From positions 1 to 64,000 of the forward strand of contig NZ_MOBJ01000016.1 in the NCBI RefSeq assembly GCF_003732225.1: a stretch of DNA of 64,000 nucleotides, given 5' to 3'. Positions 27,538 through 37,105 of the stretch are shown here, in pieces. Each line of letters starts with the position of its first letter. Position 1 is the stretch's first letter. The translations under genes and the position numbers were made by a program. Source of the DNA: Pseudomonas brassicacearum. GTDB lineage: Bacteria; Pseudomonadota; Gammaproteobacteria; Pseudomonadales; Pseudomonadaceae. A model generated the notes under the pieces. It did not search any database and had not been told where the DNA came from. It saw nothing but the letters and a program-made list of their open reading frames with translations.

Positions 27538-28778
27538 TGTCTAATCTGGCAGATGCAAACGTTCAGAGTGATCTGGACATTCCCCCGCTGTTGTTGCCCG
27601 CGCAGGTTTTGCGCGACGACGCGCAAGCCCTCGAAGCAGCCCACGAACTCGCTCAGGTCGCCCGCCTGCAAGCCGCGCGACGCGATCAACAGCGCAAGTT
27701 GCCCTGGGCGGAAATCGAACAATTCACTCGCAGTGGCCTGGGCAGTATTGCCATTGGCAAGGCGTTCGGCGGCCCCGACGTTTCATTCGTCACCCTCGCC
27801 GAAGTCTTCGCGATCATTTCCGCGGCAGACCCGGCACTGGGACAAATCCCGCAGAACCACTTCGGGATTCTCAATCTGCTCCAGCACACCGCCAACGAGC
27901 GGCAGAAAAAGCAGCTGTTTCAGAGCGTGCTAGACGGCTGGCGAATCGGCAATGCGGGGCCTGAACGCGGCACCAAAAATACCCTGGAACTCAAAGCCCG
28001 AATCACCGCCGACGGTGATGGTTACGTCATCAGCGGCCAGAAGTTTTACTCCACGGGCGCACTGTTCGCTCACTGGGTCGCGGTAAAGGCACTCAATGAC
28101 GACGGCAAGCAAGTCATCGCCTTCGTCCGTCGCGGCACCCCGGGGCTGCGCATCGTCGACGACTGGTCGGGTTTCGGCCAGCGCACCACGGCCAGCGGCA
28201 CCGTGCTGCTGAACAACGTACGGGTCGATGCTGATCTGGTGGTGGACAACTGGCGAATCAACGACAGCCCGAACATCCAGGGCGCCGTGTCACAGCTGAT
28301 TCAAGCCGCCATCGACGCCGGTATTGCACGCGGCGCCATCGACGACGCCATCAGCTTCGTTCGCGAACGGGCTCGGCCGTGGATCGATGCCAAGGTCGAA
28401 CGCGCCAGCGATGACCTCTACGTGATTGCCGACATCGGCAAACTGAAAATCGAACTGCACGCCGCTGAAGCGCTGCTGCGCAAAGCCGGGAAAGTGCTCG
28501 ATCAAGTCAGCGCCGCGCCGGTCACCGCCGAATCCGCCGCCCGCGCTTCGATTGCGGTCGCCGAAGCCAAGGTGCTGACCACCGAGATCTCGCTGCTGGC
28601 CAGCGAAAAACTCTTCGAGCTGGCCGGCAGCCGCGCCACCCTCGCCGAGTTCAATTTCGATCGCCACTGGCGCAACGCACGCGTGCACACCCTTCACGAT
28701 CCGGTGCGCTGGAAGTACCACGCCGTGGGCACTTATCACCTGAACGGCACCTTGCCTGCACGGCATTCCTGGATCTGA
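27537..28778 (+). CDS. SfnB-family sulfur-acquisition flavoprotein (first copy)
   Basis: Acyl-CoA-dehydrogenase-fold monooxygenase of the SfnB/DszC type, expected to be flavin-dependent and to act on organosulfur compounds under sulfate limitation. The 413-residue protein shows the dehydrogenase-fold landmarks: DPALGQIPQNHFGILNLL, the flavin-contact region ISGQKFYSTGALFAHW, DDWSGFGQRTTASGTV, and the C-terminal helix NFDRHWRNARVHTLHDPVRW. Its start overlaps the 22-codon frame. A paralogue follows after 39 bases. The substrate (sulfone, sulfonate or thioether) is not determined by the sequence. The first 30 residues are unique to this copy. Confidence 0.88.
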   Translation: MSNLADANVQSDLDIPPLLLPAQVLRDDAQALEAAHELAQVARLQAARRDQQRKLPWAEIEQFTRSGLGSIAIGKAFGGPDVSFVTLAEVFAIISAADPALGQIPQNHFGILNLLQHTANERQKKQLFQSVLDGWRIGNAGPERGTKNTLELKARITADGDGYVISGQKFYSTGALFAHWVAVKALNDDGKQVIAFVRRGTPGLRIVDDWSGFGQRTTASGTVLLNNVRVDADLVVDNWRINDSPNIQGAVSQLIQAAIDAGIARGAIDDAISFVRERARPWIDAKVERASDDLYVIADIGKLKIELHAAEALLRKAGKVLDQVSAAPVTAESAARASIAVAEAKVLTTEISLLASEKLFELAGSRATLAEFNFDRHWRNARVHTLHDPVRWKYHAVGTYHLNGTLPARHSWI

Positions 28779-28817
28779 ACGACCAGAACACTTTTGACCA
28801 GATCTCTGGAGAAACAC

Positions 28818-30011
28818 ATGACTCTTTCTCACCCCGTCGCGGTCATCACCAGCGATGAACAAGCCCTCGTCGTCGCCAGCGATCTGGCCGAAGACTTCAA
28901 ACGCGACAGCGCCCTGCGCGACCGTGAACGACGCCTGCCCTACCCCGAACTGGAAGTCTTTTCGCGCTCCGGCCTGTGGGGCATCAGCGTGCCCAGGGAA
29001 TTCGGCGGTGCGGGGGTTTCCAACGTCACCCTGGCCAAGGTCATCGCGCTGATCGCCCAGGCCGACGGTTCGCTGGGGCAAATTCCGCAGAACCACTTTT
29101 ATGCCCTCGAAGTGCTGCGGGTGAACGGTACGCCCGAGCAGCAAAAGCGCCTGTACGCCGAAGTCCTCGCCGGTCAGCGCTTCGGCAATGCGCTGGCCGA
29201 ACTCGGTACCAAAACCGCTCACGACCGGGTCACCAGCCTGACGAGAGATGGCGACGGTTTTCGCATCAACGGCCGCAAGTTCTACTCCACCGGGGCGATC
29301 TACGCGCAACGGATTCCGACCACGGTGGTCGATGAACGCGGCGTCCAGCAACTGGCCTTCGTCCCGCGTGACAGCCAGGGCTTGACGGTCATCGATGACT
29401 GGAGCGGCTTCGGCCAGCGCACCACCGGCAGCGGTTCGGTAGTGTTTGAAGATGTCTACGTTTCGGCTGATGACGTGATCCCCTTTCAAAGCGCCTTCGA
29501 ACGTCCGACCCCGGTCGGCCCTCTGGCACAGATTCTCCATGCGGCCATCGACACCGGCATCGCTCGCGCCGCCTACGAAGACGCGCTGCATTTTGTGCGG
29601 AGCAAAACCCGCCCGTGGATCGATTCCGGTAACGACAAAGCCACCGAAGACCCGCTGACAATCAAAAGCTTCGGCCACCTGAGCATTCGCCTTCACGCGA
29701 CAGAAGCACTGCTGGAACGCGCAGGAGAGTTTCTCGACCGCGCCCAGGCCGACACCAACGCCGAAACCATCGCGGCGGCCTCGATTGCCGTGGCCGAAGT
29801 GCGCGCCATCAGCACCGAAATATCCCTGGCGGCCGGCAGCACACTGTTCGAACTCTCCGGCAGCCAGGCCACCCTGGCCGAGCACGGCCTGGATCGTCAC
29901 TGGCGCAACGCCCGCGTGCACACCCTGCACGACCCGGTACGCTGGAAGTATCACGCGGTGGGCAACTACTACCTCAACAATGAAAACCCGCCGTTGCGGG
30001 GGACTATTTGA
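28818..30011 (+). CDS. SfnB-family sulfur-acquisition flavoprotein (second copy)
   Basis: Paralogue of the preceding protein, 397 residues from ATG 28818 with GGAG upstream. It shares the same blocks: DGSLGQIPQNHFYALEVL, INGRKFYSTGAIYAQRIPTT, DDWSGFGQRTTGSGSVVFED and GLDRHWRNARVHTLHDPVRW. The differences are spread evenly, so the pair is an old duplication rather than a recent one. The stop overlaps the start of the monooxygenase gene (TGATG). Two copies may act on different substrates or form a hetero-oligomer (inference). Confidence 0.88.
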   Translation: MTLSHPVAVITSDEQALVVASDLAEDFKRDSALRDRERRLPYPELEVFSRSGLWGISVPREFGGAGVSNVTLAKVIALIAQADGSLGQIPQNHFYALEVLRVNGTPEQQKRLYAEVLAGQRFGNALAELGTKTAHDRVTSLTRDGDGFRINGRKFYSTGAIYAQRIPTTVVDERGVQQLAFVPRDSQGLTVIDDWSGFGQRTTGSGSVVFEDVYVSADDVIPFQSAFERPTPVGPLAQILHAAIDTGIARAAYEDALHFVRSKTRPWIDSGNDKATEDPLTIKSFGHLSIRLHATEALLERAGEFLDRAQADTNAETIAAASIAVAEVRAISTEISLAAGSTLFELSGSQATLAEHGLDRHWRNARVHTLHDPVRWKYHAVGNYYLNNENPPLRGTI

Positions 30012-31378
30012 TGCCCTCGCCTCTGACAAAGAGAAAAAAGATCCTGCTCAATGCCTTCAACATGAACTGCATCGGGCACATCAACCACGGCCTGTGGACT
30101 CATCCACGGGACAACTCGACCCAGTACAAGACTGTCGAGTACTGGACCGAGCTCGCGCAGTTGCTGGAGCGCGGACTGTTCGACGGGCTGTTCATCGCCG
30201 ACATCGTCGGGGTTTACGACGTGTACCAACACTCGGTCGACGTACCGCTCAAAGAGTCGATCCAGTTGCCGGTCAACGACCCGTTGCTGCTGGTATCGGC
30301 CATGGCGGCCGTGACCCGCAACCTCGGCTTCGGCCTGACCGCCAACCTGACGTATGAGCCGCCCTACCTGTTCGCCCGTCGCATGTCGACCCTCGATCAC
30401 CTGAGCCGTGGCCGGGTCGGCTGGAACATCGTCACCGGCTACCTCGACAGCGCCGCCAAGGCCATGGGCCTGAGCGAACAAGTCGAGCACGACCGACGTT
30501 ACGACCAGGCCGATGAGTACCTCCAGGTGCTGTACAAACTCTGGGAAGGCAGTTGGGAAAACGACGCGGTGATCAACGACCGCGAGCAGCGGATCTACGC
30601 GACACCTGCGAAAGTCCACAAGGTCGAACACCACGGCGAGTTCTATCAGGTCGAGGGTTATCACCTCTGCGAGCCTTCACCACAGCGCACGCCGGTGCTA
30701 TTTCAAGCCGGCAGTTCGGAGCGTGGTCTGGTGTTCGCCGGACAACACGCCGAGTGCGTGTTCATCAGCGGCCAGAACAAGGTCTCGACCAAGGTCCAGG
30801 TGGACAAGGTCCACGGCAGCGCCGCCGCTGCCGGGCGTAACCCCGAGGACATCAAGGTCTTCATGGGGCTGAACGTGATCGTCGGTGCAACCGAGGCGCT
30901 TGCCTGGGCCAAGCACGCCGAGTACCTGAGCTACGCCAGCGCCGAGGCCGGGGTGGCGCATTTTTCCGCGTCGACCGGGATCGACTTTTCCGAGTACGAA
31001 CTCGACGAGCCGATCCAGTACGTGAAAAGCAACGCCATCCAGTCCGCTACCAAGAACCTGCAAAACAACGACTGGACCCGGCGCAAGTTGCTTGAGCAAC
31101 ACGCCTTGGGCGGCCGCTACATCACCGTAGTCGGCTCGCCTGAACAGGTCGCCGACGAGCTGGAATCCTGGATCGCTGAAACCGGCCTGGACGGCTTCAA
31201 CCTGACCCGCATCGTCACCCCGGAAAGCTATGTCGATTTCATCGACCTGGTGATCCCCGAGTTGCAACGACGCGGCTCGTACAAGACTGCTTACGACGAA
31301 GGCACCTTGCGCGAAAAGCTGTTTCACGCAGAGGCGCATTTGCCCGAGCAACACACCGGCTCGGCGTTCCGACGCTAA
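30011..31378 (+). CDS. NtaA/SnaA/DszA-family FMN-dependent monooxygenase
   Basis: Luciferase-like monooxygenase of 455 residues that uses FMNH2 from a separate reductase. Typical blocks are LNAFNMNCIGHINHGLWTHP, the FDGLFIADIVGVYD strand, SRGRVGWNIVTGYLDSAAKA and HRGEYF-equivalent HHGEFYQVEGYHLCEPSPQR. The DszA branch cleaves dibenzothiophene sulfone, others cleave nitrilotriacetate; the SfnB neighbours favour C-S cleavage. ATG 30011 overlaps the previous stop. No flavin reductase gene is in the window, so one must be supplied elsewhere. A REPIN separates it from metQNI. Confidence 0.88.
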   Translation: MPSPLTKRKKILLNAFNMNCIGHINHGLWTHPRDNSTQYKTVEYWTELAQLLERGLFDGLFIADIVGVYDVYQHSVDVPLKESIQLPVNDPLLLVSAMAAVTRNLGFGLTANLTYEPPYLFARRMSTLDHLSRGRVGWNIVTGYLDSAAKAMGLSEQVEHDRRYDQADEYLQVLYKLWEGSWENDAVINDREQRIYATPAKVHKVEHHGEFYQVEGYHLCEPSPQRTPVLFQAGSSERGLVFAGQHAECVFISGQNKVSTKVQVDKVHGSAAAAGRNPEDIKVFMGLNVIVGATEALAWAKHAEYLSYASAEAGVAHFSASTGIDFSEYELDEPIQYVKSNAIQSATKNLQNNDWTRRKLLEQHALGGRYITVVGSPEQVADELESWIAETGLDGFNLTRIVTPESYVDFIDLVIPELQRRGSYKTAYDEGTLREKLFHAEAHLPEQHTGSAFRR

Positions 31379-31381
31379 AAG

Positions 31382-31459
31382 CATCGCGAGCAAGCTCGCT
31401 CCCACATGGGTTTTGTGAACACCGGAGATCCACTGTGGGAGCGAGCTTGCTCGCGATGA
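31382..31459. repeat. REPIN, GTGGGAGCGAGC family
   Basis: Inverted pair of REP arms with a short spacer between the monooxygenase gene and metQ. It splits what would otherwise be one long sulfur operon. Confidence 0.9.
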
Positions 31460-31507
31460 GGCCCGACCAGACACCCCACATTTCATGCACTGACTGGAAA
31501 ACCCATC

Positions 31508-32317
31508 ATGACCAAGAAGCTCTTAAAACACCCAGTCAAAGCACTGGCCCTGGCCCTCGGCCTCTTCAGTTCCATGACTTTCGCCACCGACGCACCGCTG
31601 AAAATCGGCACCACCGCCGCCTTCGCTATCCCATTGGAAGCGGCGGTCGAAGAAGCCGGTAAACAAGGCCTGAAGGTCGAACTGGTGGAGTTCAGCGACT
31701 GGATCGCGCCGAACGTCAGCCTGGCCTCGGGCGACATCGACGTGAACTATTTCCAGCACATCCCGTTCCTCGAAAACGCCAAGGCCGCCGCCGGTTTTGA
31801 TCTGGTGCCGTTCGCGCCGGGCATCATCAACAACGTCGGCCTGTACTCGAAGAAATACAAAAGCTTCGACGAGCTTCCCATCGGAGCCAGCGTGGCCATC
31901 GCCAACGATCCGATCAACAGCGGTCGTGGGCTGCAACTGCTGGCCAAGGCCGGGTTGATCAGCCTCAAACCGGGAGTCGGTTACAAGGCCACCGAAGACG
32001 ACATCGTCGCCAATCCGAAAAAACTGAAAATCCTTCAGGTCGAAGCCGTGCAACTGGTGCGCGCTTATGAGGACGCCGACCTGGTGCAGGGCTACCCGGC
32101 CTACATTCGTCTGGCCAAGACCTTCGATGCCGGCTCGGCGCTGCTGTTCGACGGCCTCGATCACAAGGAATACGTGATTCAGTTCGTGATCCAGCCGAAA
32201 AGCAAAACCGACCCGCGCCTGATCAAGTTCGTCGACATCTACCAGCATTCGCCGGTGGTTCGCGCCGCTTTGGATAAAGCTCACGGCAAGCTCTATCAAG
32301 CTGGCTGGGAAGGCTGA
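31508..32317 (+). CDS. metQ: MetQ/NlpA-family substrate-binding protein
   Basis: Periplasmic binding protein of a MetNIQ-type importer, 269 residues. The signal peptide [16 protein letters not shown] has no lipobox Cys, so the protein is soluble in the periplasm. Family blocks include [40 protein letters not shown] and [20 protein letters not shown]. It differs clearly from the second metQ at 54.1 kb (for example [14 protein letters not shown] in place of GVHVEPFGGYSKK). In this sulfur cluster the ligand may be methionine or another organosulfur compound. Three bases separate it from metN. Confidence 0.88.
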   Translation: MTKKLLKHPVKALALALGLFSSMTFATDAPLKIGTTAAFAIPLEAAVEEAGKQGLKVELVEFSDWIAPNVSLASGDIDVNYFQHIPFLENAKAAAGFDLVPFAPGIINNVGLYSKKYKSFDELPIGASVAIANDPINSGRGLQLLAKAGLISLKPGVGYKATEDDIVANPKKLKILQVEAVQLVRAYEDADLVQGYPAYIRLAKTFDAGSALLFDGLDHKEYVIQFVIQPKSKTDPRLIKFVDIYQHSPVVRAALDKAHGKLYQAGWEG

Positions 32318-32319
32318 CC

Positions 32320-33444
32320 ATGAATGCCGCCAACGCCCAGCTTCGACTGGAAATTGCGCCGTCTCGCAGCGCTGAACAGACTGAACTGCATCCAGAGCTC
32401 AATCGCGCCCACGTACGATTTATCGGCCTCGGCAAAACCTACAACGGCCAACAAGGCCCGGTCGCTGCGCTGCAGGGCATCGACCTGGCGATCCAGCACG
32501 GTGAAGTGTTCGGCATCATCGGCCGCAGCGGTGCCGGCAAATCATCACTGATCCGCACCATCAACCGTCTCGAACAACCGAGCACCGGTCGGGTGCTGAT
32601 TGATCAGGTGGACATTGGCGAGTTCGATGAGGACCGTCTGGTGGCGCTGCGGCGGCGGATCGGCATGATCTTTCAGCACTTCAACCTGATGTCGGCCAAA
32701 ACCGTGTGGCAGAACGTCGAACTGCCGCTCAAGGTCGCGGGTGTGCCGAAAGCCGAGCGTGAAAAAAAGGTTCGTGAACTGCTGGAGCTGGTCGGCCTGC
32801 AAGGCAAACACAAGGCCTACCCGGCCCAGCTCTCGGGTGGGCAAAAACAGCGCGTCGGCATCGCCCGGGCGCTGGTGCACGACCCGGCGATTCTGCTCTG
32901 TGACGAAGCCACTTCGGCCCTCGACCCGGAGACCACGCAGTCGATCCTCGGCCTGCTGCGCGAGATCAATCAGCGCCTGGGGCTGACGATCATTCTGATC
33001 ACCCACGAAATGGCGGTGATCCGCGATATCTGCGATCGGGTAGTGGTGCTCGAACATGGACGAATTGTTGAGCAAGGGCCGGTCTGGGAAGTGTTTGGCA
33101 ATCCGCAGCACGAGGTCAGCAAAACCCTGCTGGCGCCTCTGCAACATAGCTTGCCGGAAGAACTGCAACGCCGTTTGCAGGCCCAACCACGCTCGGCGGA
33201 ATCCGCGGTAGTGCTGCGCTTGCAGTTCACCGGCAGCAGCCATGATGAACCGGACCTGGCGGCGCTGTTCAGTATGCTCGGCGGGCGAGTGCGCTTGCTG
33301 CAAGGCGGCGTCGAACGGATTCAGGGCCACGCCCTCGGGCAATTGTTGTTGGCAGTGACCGGCTCGTCCTTGGGTGCCGAAGAAATGCGCCAGCGCGCCA
33401 GTCACTGGGCGCAACACGTGGAGGTGCTCGGTTATGTGGTTTGA
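32320..33444 (+). CDS. metN: Methionine-type ABC transporter ATPase MetN
   Basis: ATPase of the importer, 374 residues. An extra 30-residue N-terminal stretch precedes the nucleotide-binding domain. Walker A is GRSGAGKSS, signature [15 protein letters not shown], Walker [15 protein letters not shown] and H-loop [13 protein letters not shown]. Residues from about 285 form the C-terminal NIL domain ([20 protein letters not shown]), which in MetN binds methionine and shuts transport when the cell is replete. The end overlaps metI by 11 bases. Confidence 0.94.
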   Translation: MNAANAQLRLEIAPSRSAEQTELHPELNRAHVRFIGLGKTYNGQQGPVAALQGIDLAIQHGEVFGIIGRSGAGKSSLIRTINRLEQPSTGRVLIDQVDIGEFDEDRLVALRRRIGMIFQHFNLMSAKTVWQNVELPLKVAGVPKAEREKKVRELLELVGLQGKHKAYPAQLSGGQKQRVGIARALVHDPAILLCDEATSALDPETTQSILGLLREINQRLGLTIILITHEMAVIRDICDRVVVLEHGRIVEQGPVWEVFGNPQHEVSKTLLAPLQHSLPEELQRRLQAQPRSAESAVVLRLQFTGSSHDEPDLAALFSMLGGRVRLLQGGVERIQGHALGQLLLAVTGSSLGAEEMRQRASHWAQHVEVLGYVV

Positions 33445-34078
33445 TCGATTGCTGCAAGGCGCTATCGACACCTTTCTGATGGTCGGCGTGTCATCGCTGA
33501 TCGCGCTGTTGGCGGGCATTCCGCTGGCGGTGATTCTGGTCACCAGTTCCAAGGGCGGTATCTACCAAGCACCGGCGCTGAACCGTGCGCTGGGGGCCTT
33601 CGTCAACCTGTTCCGCTCGATTCCGTTTCTGATTCTGATGGTCGCGCTGATTCCGTTCACCCGCTTGGTCGTCGGCACCACCTACGGCGTCTGGGCTGCC
33701 GTGGTGCCGCTGACCATCGCCGCCACGCCGTTCTTTGCGCGTATCGCCGAGGTCAGCCTGCGCGAGGTCGACCACGGCTTGATCGAAGCCGCCCAGGCCA
33801 TGGGTTGCCGGCGCTGGCACATCGTCTGGCATGTGTTGTTGCCCGAGGCGCTGCCGGGAATCGTCGGTGGTTTCACCATCACGTTGGTTACGATGATCAA
33901 CTCGTCGGCCATGGCCGGGGCAATTGGTGCCGGTGGGCTGGGCGATATTGCGTACCGCTACGGGTACCAGCGGTTCGATAGCCAGATCATGCTGACGGTG
34001 ATTGTGTTGTTGGTGGTGCTGGTGGCGGTGATTCAATTGGGTGGGGATCGGTTGGCAAGGGGGTTGAATAAGCGTTGA
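33434..34078 (+). CDS. metI: Methionine-type ABC transporter permease MetI
   Basis: Inner-membrane permease of 214 residues starting at ATG 33434 inside the end of metN. Five membrane segments are expected, beginning [20 protein letters not shown]. Family signatures are [20 protein letters not shown] and the coupling loop [20 protein letters not shown]. It ends metQNI. The next gene is on the opposite strand, so transcripts converge with the Rhs array. Confidence 0.94.
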   Translation: MWFDRLLQGAIDTFLMVGVSSLIALLAGIPLAVILVTSSKGGIYQAPALNRALGAFVNLFRSIPFLILMVALIPFTRLVVGTTYGVWAAVVPLTIAATPFFARIAEVSLREVDHGLIEAAQAMGCRRWHIVWHVLLPEALPGIVGGFTITLVTMINSSAMAGAIGAGGLGDIAYRYGYQRFDSQIMLTVIVLLVVLVAVIQLGGDRLARGLNKR

Positions 34079-34189
34079 AGTCGACTTACCGATGAAAAAC
34101 TCAAAGACCCAGAGGATGCAGGGCGACTGAGAGTAATTAGTCTCCCCTATAAGGCCATTTATATTAGTTTTACTTGCATCATACAAAAC

Positions 34190-37015
34190 TCACTCATTAA
34201 GAAGACTTAGAAAAAGTTGGCTACCTTCACTTTTGGAGCGCAATAAATCATTCATGCTTTTTGCTGCATACGCAATATTGTCAGGATTTGAGGCTCCCAC
34301 CCTGGCGCGTAACATATCATCGCCATTAAAATAGCCCACCGCAAAATCAAGCTCTATAGGGATATCGATTAACCCAGAAGCTTCGGCAACAGCAGCAATA
34401 AAATATTCCGGCGGACTGGTAGAACCTTTCAGATACTCCACAGTTAATCCACCTTGCATAATAACTTCGGATAGACGCTGATGTGGATCAGCGTGATGAA
34501 CCGCATTAACCCCGGGAGCTGGTGCCGCAGAGCCATTCAAATAAAAATAATCCACCGCGCCCAGCACAAAGTTGCCCACCTCATCGACTTGACTTACATG
34601 CATGAGCTCATGAGCCAAAATATGGACCATAGGAAGATACTGTATGTTTTTCATATTAAGGACCACGCGACCGTGAACATCTTCGGGATCAACATGTGCA
34701 CTAGACTCAGACTCCATAACAGCACCCACAAACTTAGATTGCCCTAAAGGCGTTTGATAGTCATTGGCCAGCGACGCCCCTCGCCCCCAAAAGTACATAA
34801 GATTATCTGTAATCATTGAATACCTTGGACCAAAATAATCTTGCAAAATCTTGGAGCTTCCTGAAAGCTGCATATTTAGCGCAGCGAGAGCACCGGAGTA
34901 CACGCTCTCAACTTCTACCAGCCCCGACATGATGCTATTACTGTACTCGGGCGAAAATTGTTCCAACCCGCGCGCAATAATTTTTCCACCCTTTGAAGTT
35001 ATTTTCCGCTCAGATTCATCATCCCGCCCCTGATAAAACCGCCCATCTACATCTTTTATATCGATAGGTTTATTTGCAACAAAGCAAAAGAAATTAAGTC
35101 CATTTACCGGCCCCGCGGGGTCCGGATTAATCCAACGCTGCAACCAAGGCGAGTAATACCGATACCCATAATAATAAAGCCCCGTTGCATCCCGCTCTTT
35201 CCCCGAATACCGAATCGTTTTGTACTTCGCCACTACCGCACTTTTACCCGCCCAACACGCCGTGCCGCCGAACGAGTAATACTGTTCCTGCGTCAGCACA
35301 CCGGCCTGATCATCCAGCTCCAGAGTGCTGGAACCCAGGTGATCACTCAGGCTGTAGCGCAACTGATCGTTGTCGATGCCCTCGGGCGCGGATGTCGGCC
35401 AGTGCAAAACGCGCACGCTGCTGCGGCCGGCTTCTACGCTAATGACATGGTGTTCTTCGCCATCGGCATCCCGGTGGATTTCCAGACCCGGCAGATAACG
35501 CACTTCGGAACGCAAGGTTCGGGCGCCGGTGTGTGTGAGACGCACCTTGCGCAAGCGATGCCCAGGACGGTCGTAGACGTAACACTCGTCATCATCGAGC
35601 CCGTCGTCACGCTTGACCAAAGCCACCCGGCTCAGTTGATTACGCGTGTCCCAACTCATGGTTTGTCCGCGTTGCAGCTCGCGCTGATTGCCGTTGGCAT
35701 CGAAGCCACGGGCGATTTCGTCCTCCCCCGGCAACCCGCCGTCATCCCGTTCGCCAAGGCTGCGATTACTGTGGTTGGAGGTGAACATTGAGAAGCTCGC
35801 CGCACCGCTGTGGTGGCGGGTGATCAGGTTGCCCGCCCGATCATAGTCGAACGTCTGGGTGTAAGTGCGCCGCTGGTTGGGGTCCAGCGGCGTCGGCAAC
35901 ACCCCCGGCAGCGCCGGCCCATGGCTTGGGCTGCTGACCTCCCAGCCCTTGGCTTCGACCAGTTGATAGAGGCTGTCGTAGCGGTAGCGGTTGATCGGCT
36001 CGATGCGTTGATGATTGAAATGACTGACGCTCTGCGCCTGGTCTTCCAGCTCGACGATGTTGCCCACCGGGTCGTAGGCATAGTTCAGATCCTGCAAGGG
36101 CTTTTGCTGTGCAAGACCGGCCACCAGCCTGATCAGCCGCCCATTGTCGGCCGCATACTCGACGTTGGTTACCACCCCATTGCCCGCGGTTTCGCTGTCG
36201 ATCTGGCCGAAGGCGTTGTAGCGGATATGGCTGACCAGCAGCTGCGGTTCGTTGGCCGCGGCCTGTTTCAACCAAACCGCCTTGAGCTCGCCCGCGACGG
36301 TGTGAGCGAAGGTTCTGACGTTGCGTTTGGCATCGGTCTGAGTCTGAAACTCACCGAGGGGATTGCAGGTTTGCGTCGAGACGAAAGAGGTTTCTTCCAG
36401 CAATGCGTCCCGAGCGTCGACTGTCAGCGGCCAATTGGGTGTTTCCAGGTCAGCGAGCACGCGCCGGCTTTCGCTCAGTGCCAGGCCATTGAGACCGTAT
36501 TCAGTGAAGACTTGAGTACCGGCAGGGTCGTCGTGGCGAATGACTTGCCCGCACTGATTGTGCTCGGCGAATCCTGCATCCGAACCGCCATAGCTTAGCC
36601 GTTCGACTATCCGGGGAGGTTCGTCACTGGCCTGTTCCGCGATCGCAACCGGACGCTGTAAACCGTCGTAATCGGTGTGACGCTGACTGCCGCGGCTGTC
36701 CCAACTCGACAGCAATTGACCCGTTTCATCCAGCAAACCCAACTGCCAACCACCGTCGACGCTGTCGGTCAGCAGGCTTTGGCCCGTCAAGTCATAGACG
36801 GTCGCCAGGTTCGGCTTCGACGCAACACCCCACAGTCGAGGGTCCCAACTCTCGCTCAACCGTCCGGCCGCATCAAAGATTTGCCGGGTAATCCGTGTAT
36901 CAATCGCTTGCCCGGCGCGCTGACGGCAGTACCCCACGCTGCGGATCGCCAACCCACGCGGGTCCATGACCGACAACGTCGGTGTGGCTGTGTCGTGAGA
37001 AGCCTGGATGGTCAT
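34190..37015 (-). CDS. TccC-type Rhs protein 1, tip with HExxH metallopeptidase motif
   Basis: 941-residue protein of the Tc-toxin TccC/Rhs class. Residues 1-660 are the RHS-repeat core that forms a shell with TcB in Tc toxins (known), ending with IRYSGKERDATGLYYYGYRY and the self-cleavage region D632-PAGPVNGLN...NKP...DVDG. The tip (about 661-941) is unlike the two neighbours and visibly AT-richer. It carries H802-E-L-M-H806 in HILAHELMHVSQ, a zinc-metallopeptidase motif, with downstream acidic candidates for a third ligand. No signal peptide, PAAR or VgrG part is seen. Core almost identical to Rhs 2. No immunity gene follows; metI is convergent 111 bases away. Confidence 0.85.
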   Translation of the reverse strand: MTIQASHDTATPTLSVMDPRGLAIRSVGYCRQRAGQAIDTRITRQIFDAAGRLSESWDPRLWGVASKPNLATVYDLTGQSLLTDSVDGGWQLGLLDETGQLLSSWDSRGSQRHTDYDGLQRPVAIAEQASDEPPRIVERLSYGGSDAGFAEHNQCGQVIRHDDPAGTQVFTEYGLNGLALSESRRVLADLETPNWPLTVDARDALLEETSFVSTQTCNPLGEFQTQTDAKRNVRTFAHTVAGELKAVWLKQAAANEPQLLVSHIRYNAFGQIDSETAGNGVVTNVEYAADNGRLIRLVAGLAQQKPLQDLNYAYDPVGNIVELEDQAQSVSHFNHQRIEPINRYRYDSLYQLVEAKGWEVSSPSHGPALPGVLPTPLDPNQRRTYTQTFDYDRAGNLITRHHSGAASFSMFTSNHSNRSLGERDDGGLPGEDEIARGFDANGNQRELQRGQTMSWDTRNQLSRVALVKRDDGLDDDECYVYDRPGHRLRKVRLTHTGARTLRSEVRYLPGLEIHRDADGEEHHVISVEAGRSSVRVLHWPTSAPEGIDNDQLRYSLSDHLGSSTLELDDQAGVLTQEQYYSFGGTACWAGKSAVVAKYKTIRYSGKERDATGLYYYGYRYYSPWLQRWINPDPAGPVNGLNFFCFVANKPIDIKDVDGRFYQGRDDESERKITSKGGKIIARGLEQFSPEYSNSIMSGLVEVESVYSGALAALNMQLSGSSKILQDYFGPRYSMITDNLMYFWGRGASLANDYQTPLGQSKFVGAVMESESSAHVDPEDVHGRVVLNMKNIQYLPMVHILAHELMHVSQVDEVGNFVLGAVDYFYLNGSAAPAPGVNAVHHADPHQRLSEVIMQGGLTVEYLKGSTSPPEYFIAAVAEASGLIDIPIELDFAVGYFNGDDMLRARVGASNPDNIAYAAKSMNDLLRSKSEGSQLFLSLLNE

Positions 37016-37105
37016 CGCGATCCCTTGCTCGCTTGAGTGCCCGGAAGCATGGGTGATTTTTCATCTGGCCGATACTGTAAGAAGTAACAGGTACGACGGT
37101 GATTC
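37016..37105 (-). repeat. Duplicated 5' region of Rhs gene 1
   Basis: The first 77 bases upstream of Rhs 1 are identical to those upstream of Rhs 2 (40014-40090) and similar to those of Rhs 3 (42953-43031). A further block, TTGAATCA with CCGT, is shared with Rhs 3 only. It contains the ribosome site and probably a promoter (TATCGG box after a 16-base spacer). The stop codon of Rhs 2 falls inside this block. Confidence 0.75.

Noticed and set aside
28290-30029. 579-codon open frame antisense to both sfnB genes
   Set aside because: Covers two genes with clear protein homology on the other strand; the antisense product is not protein-like.
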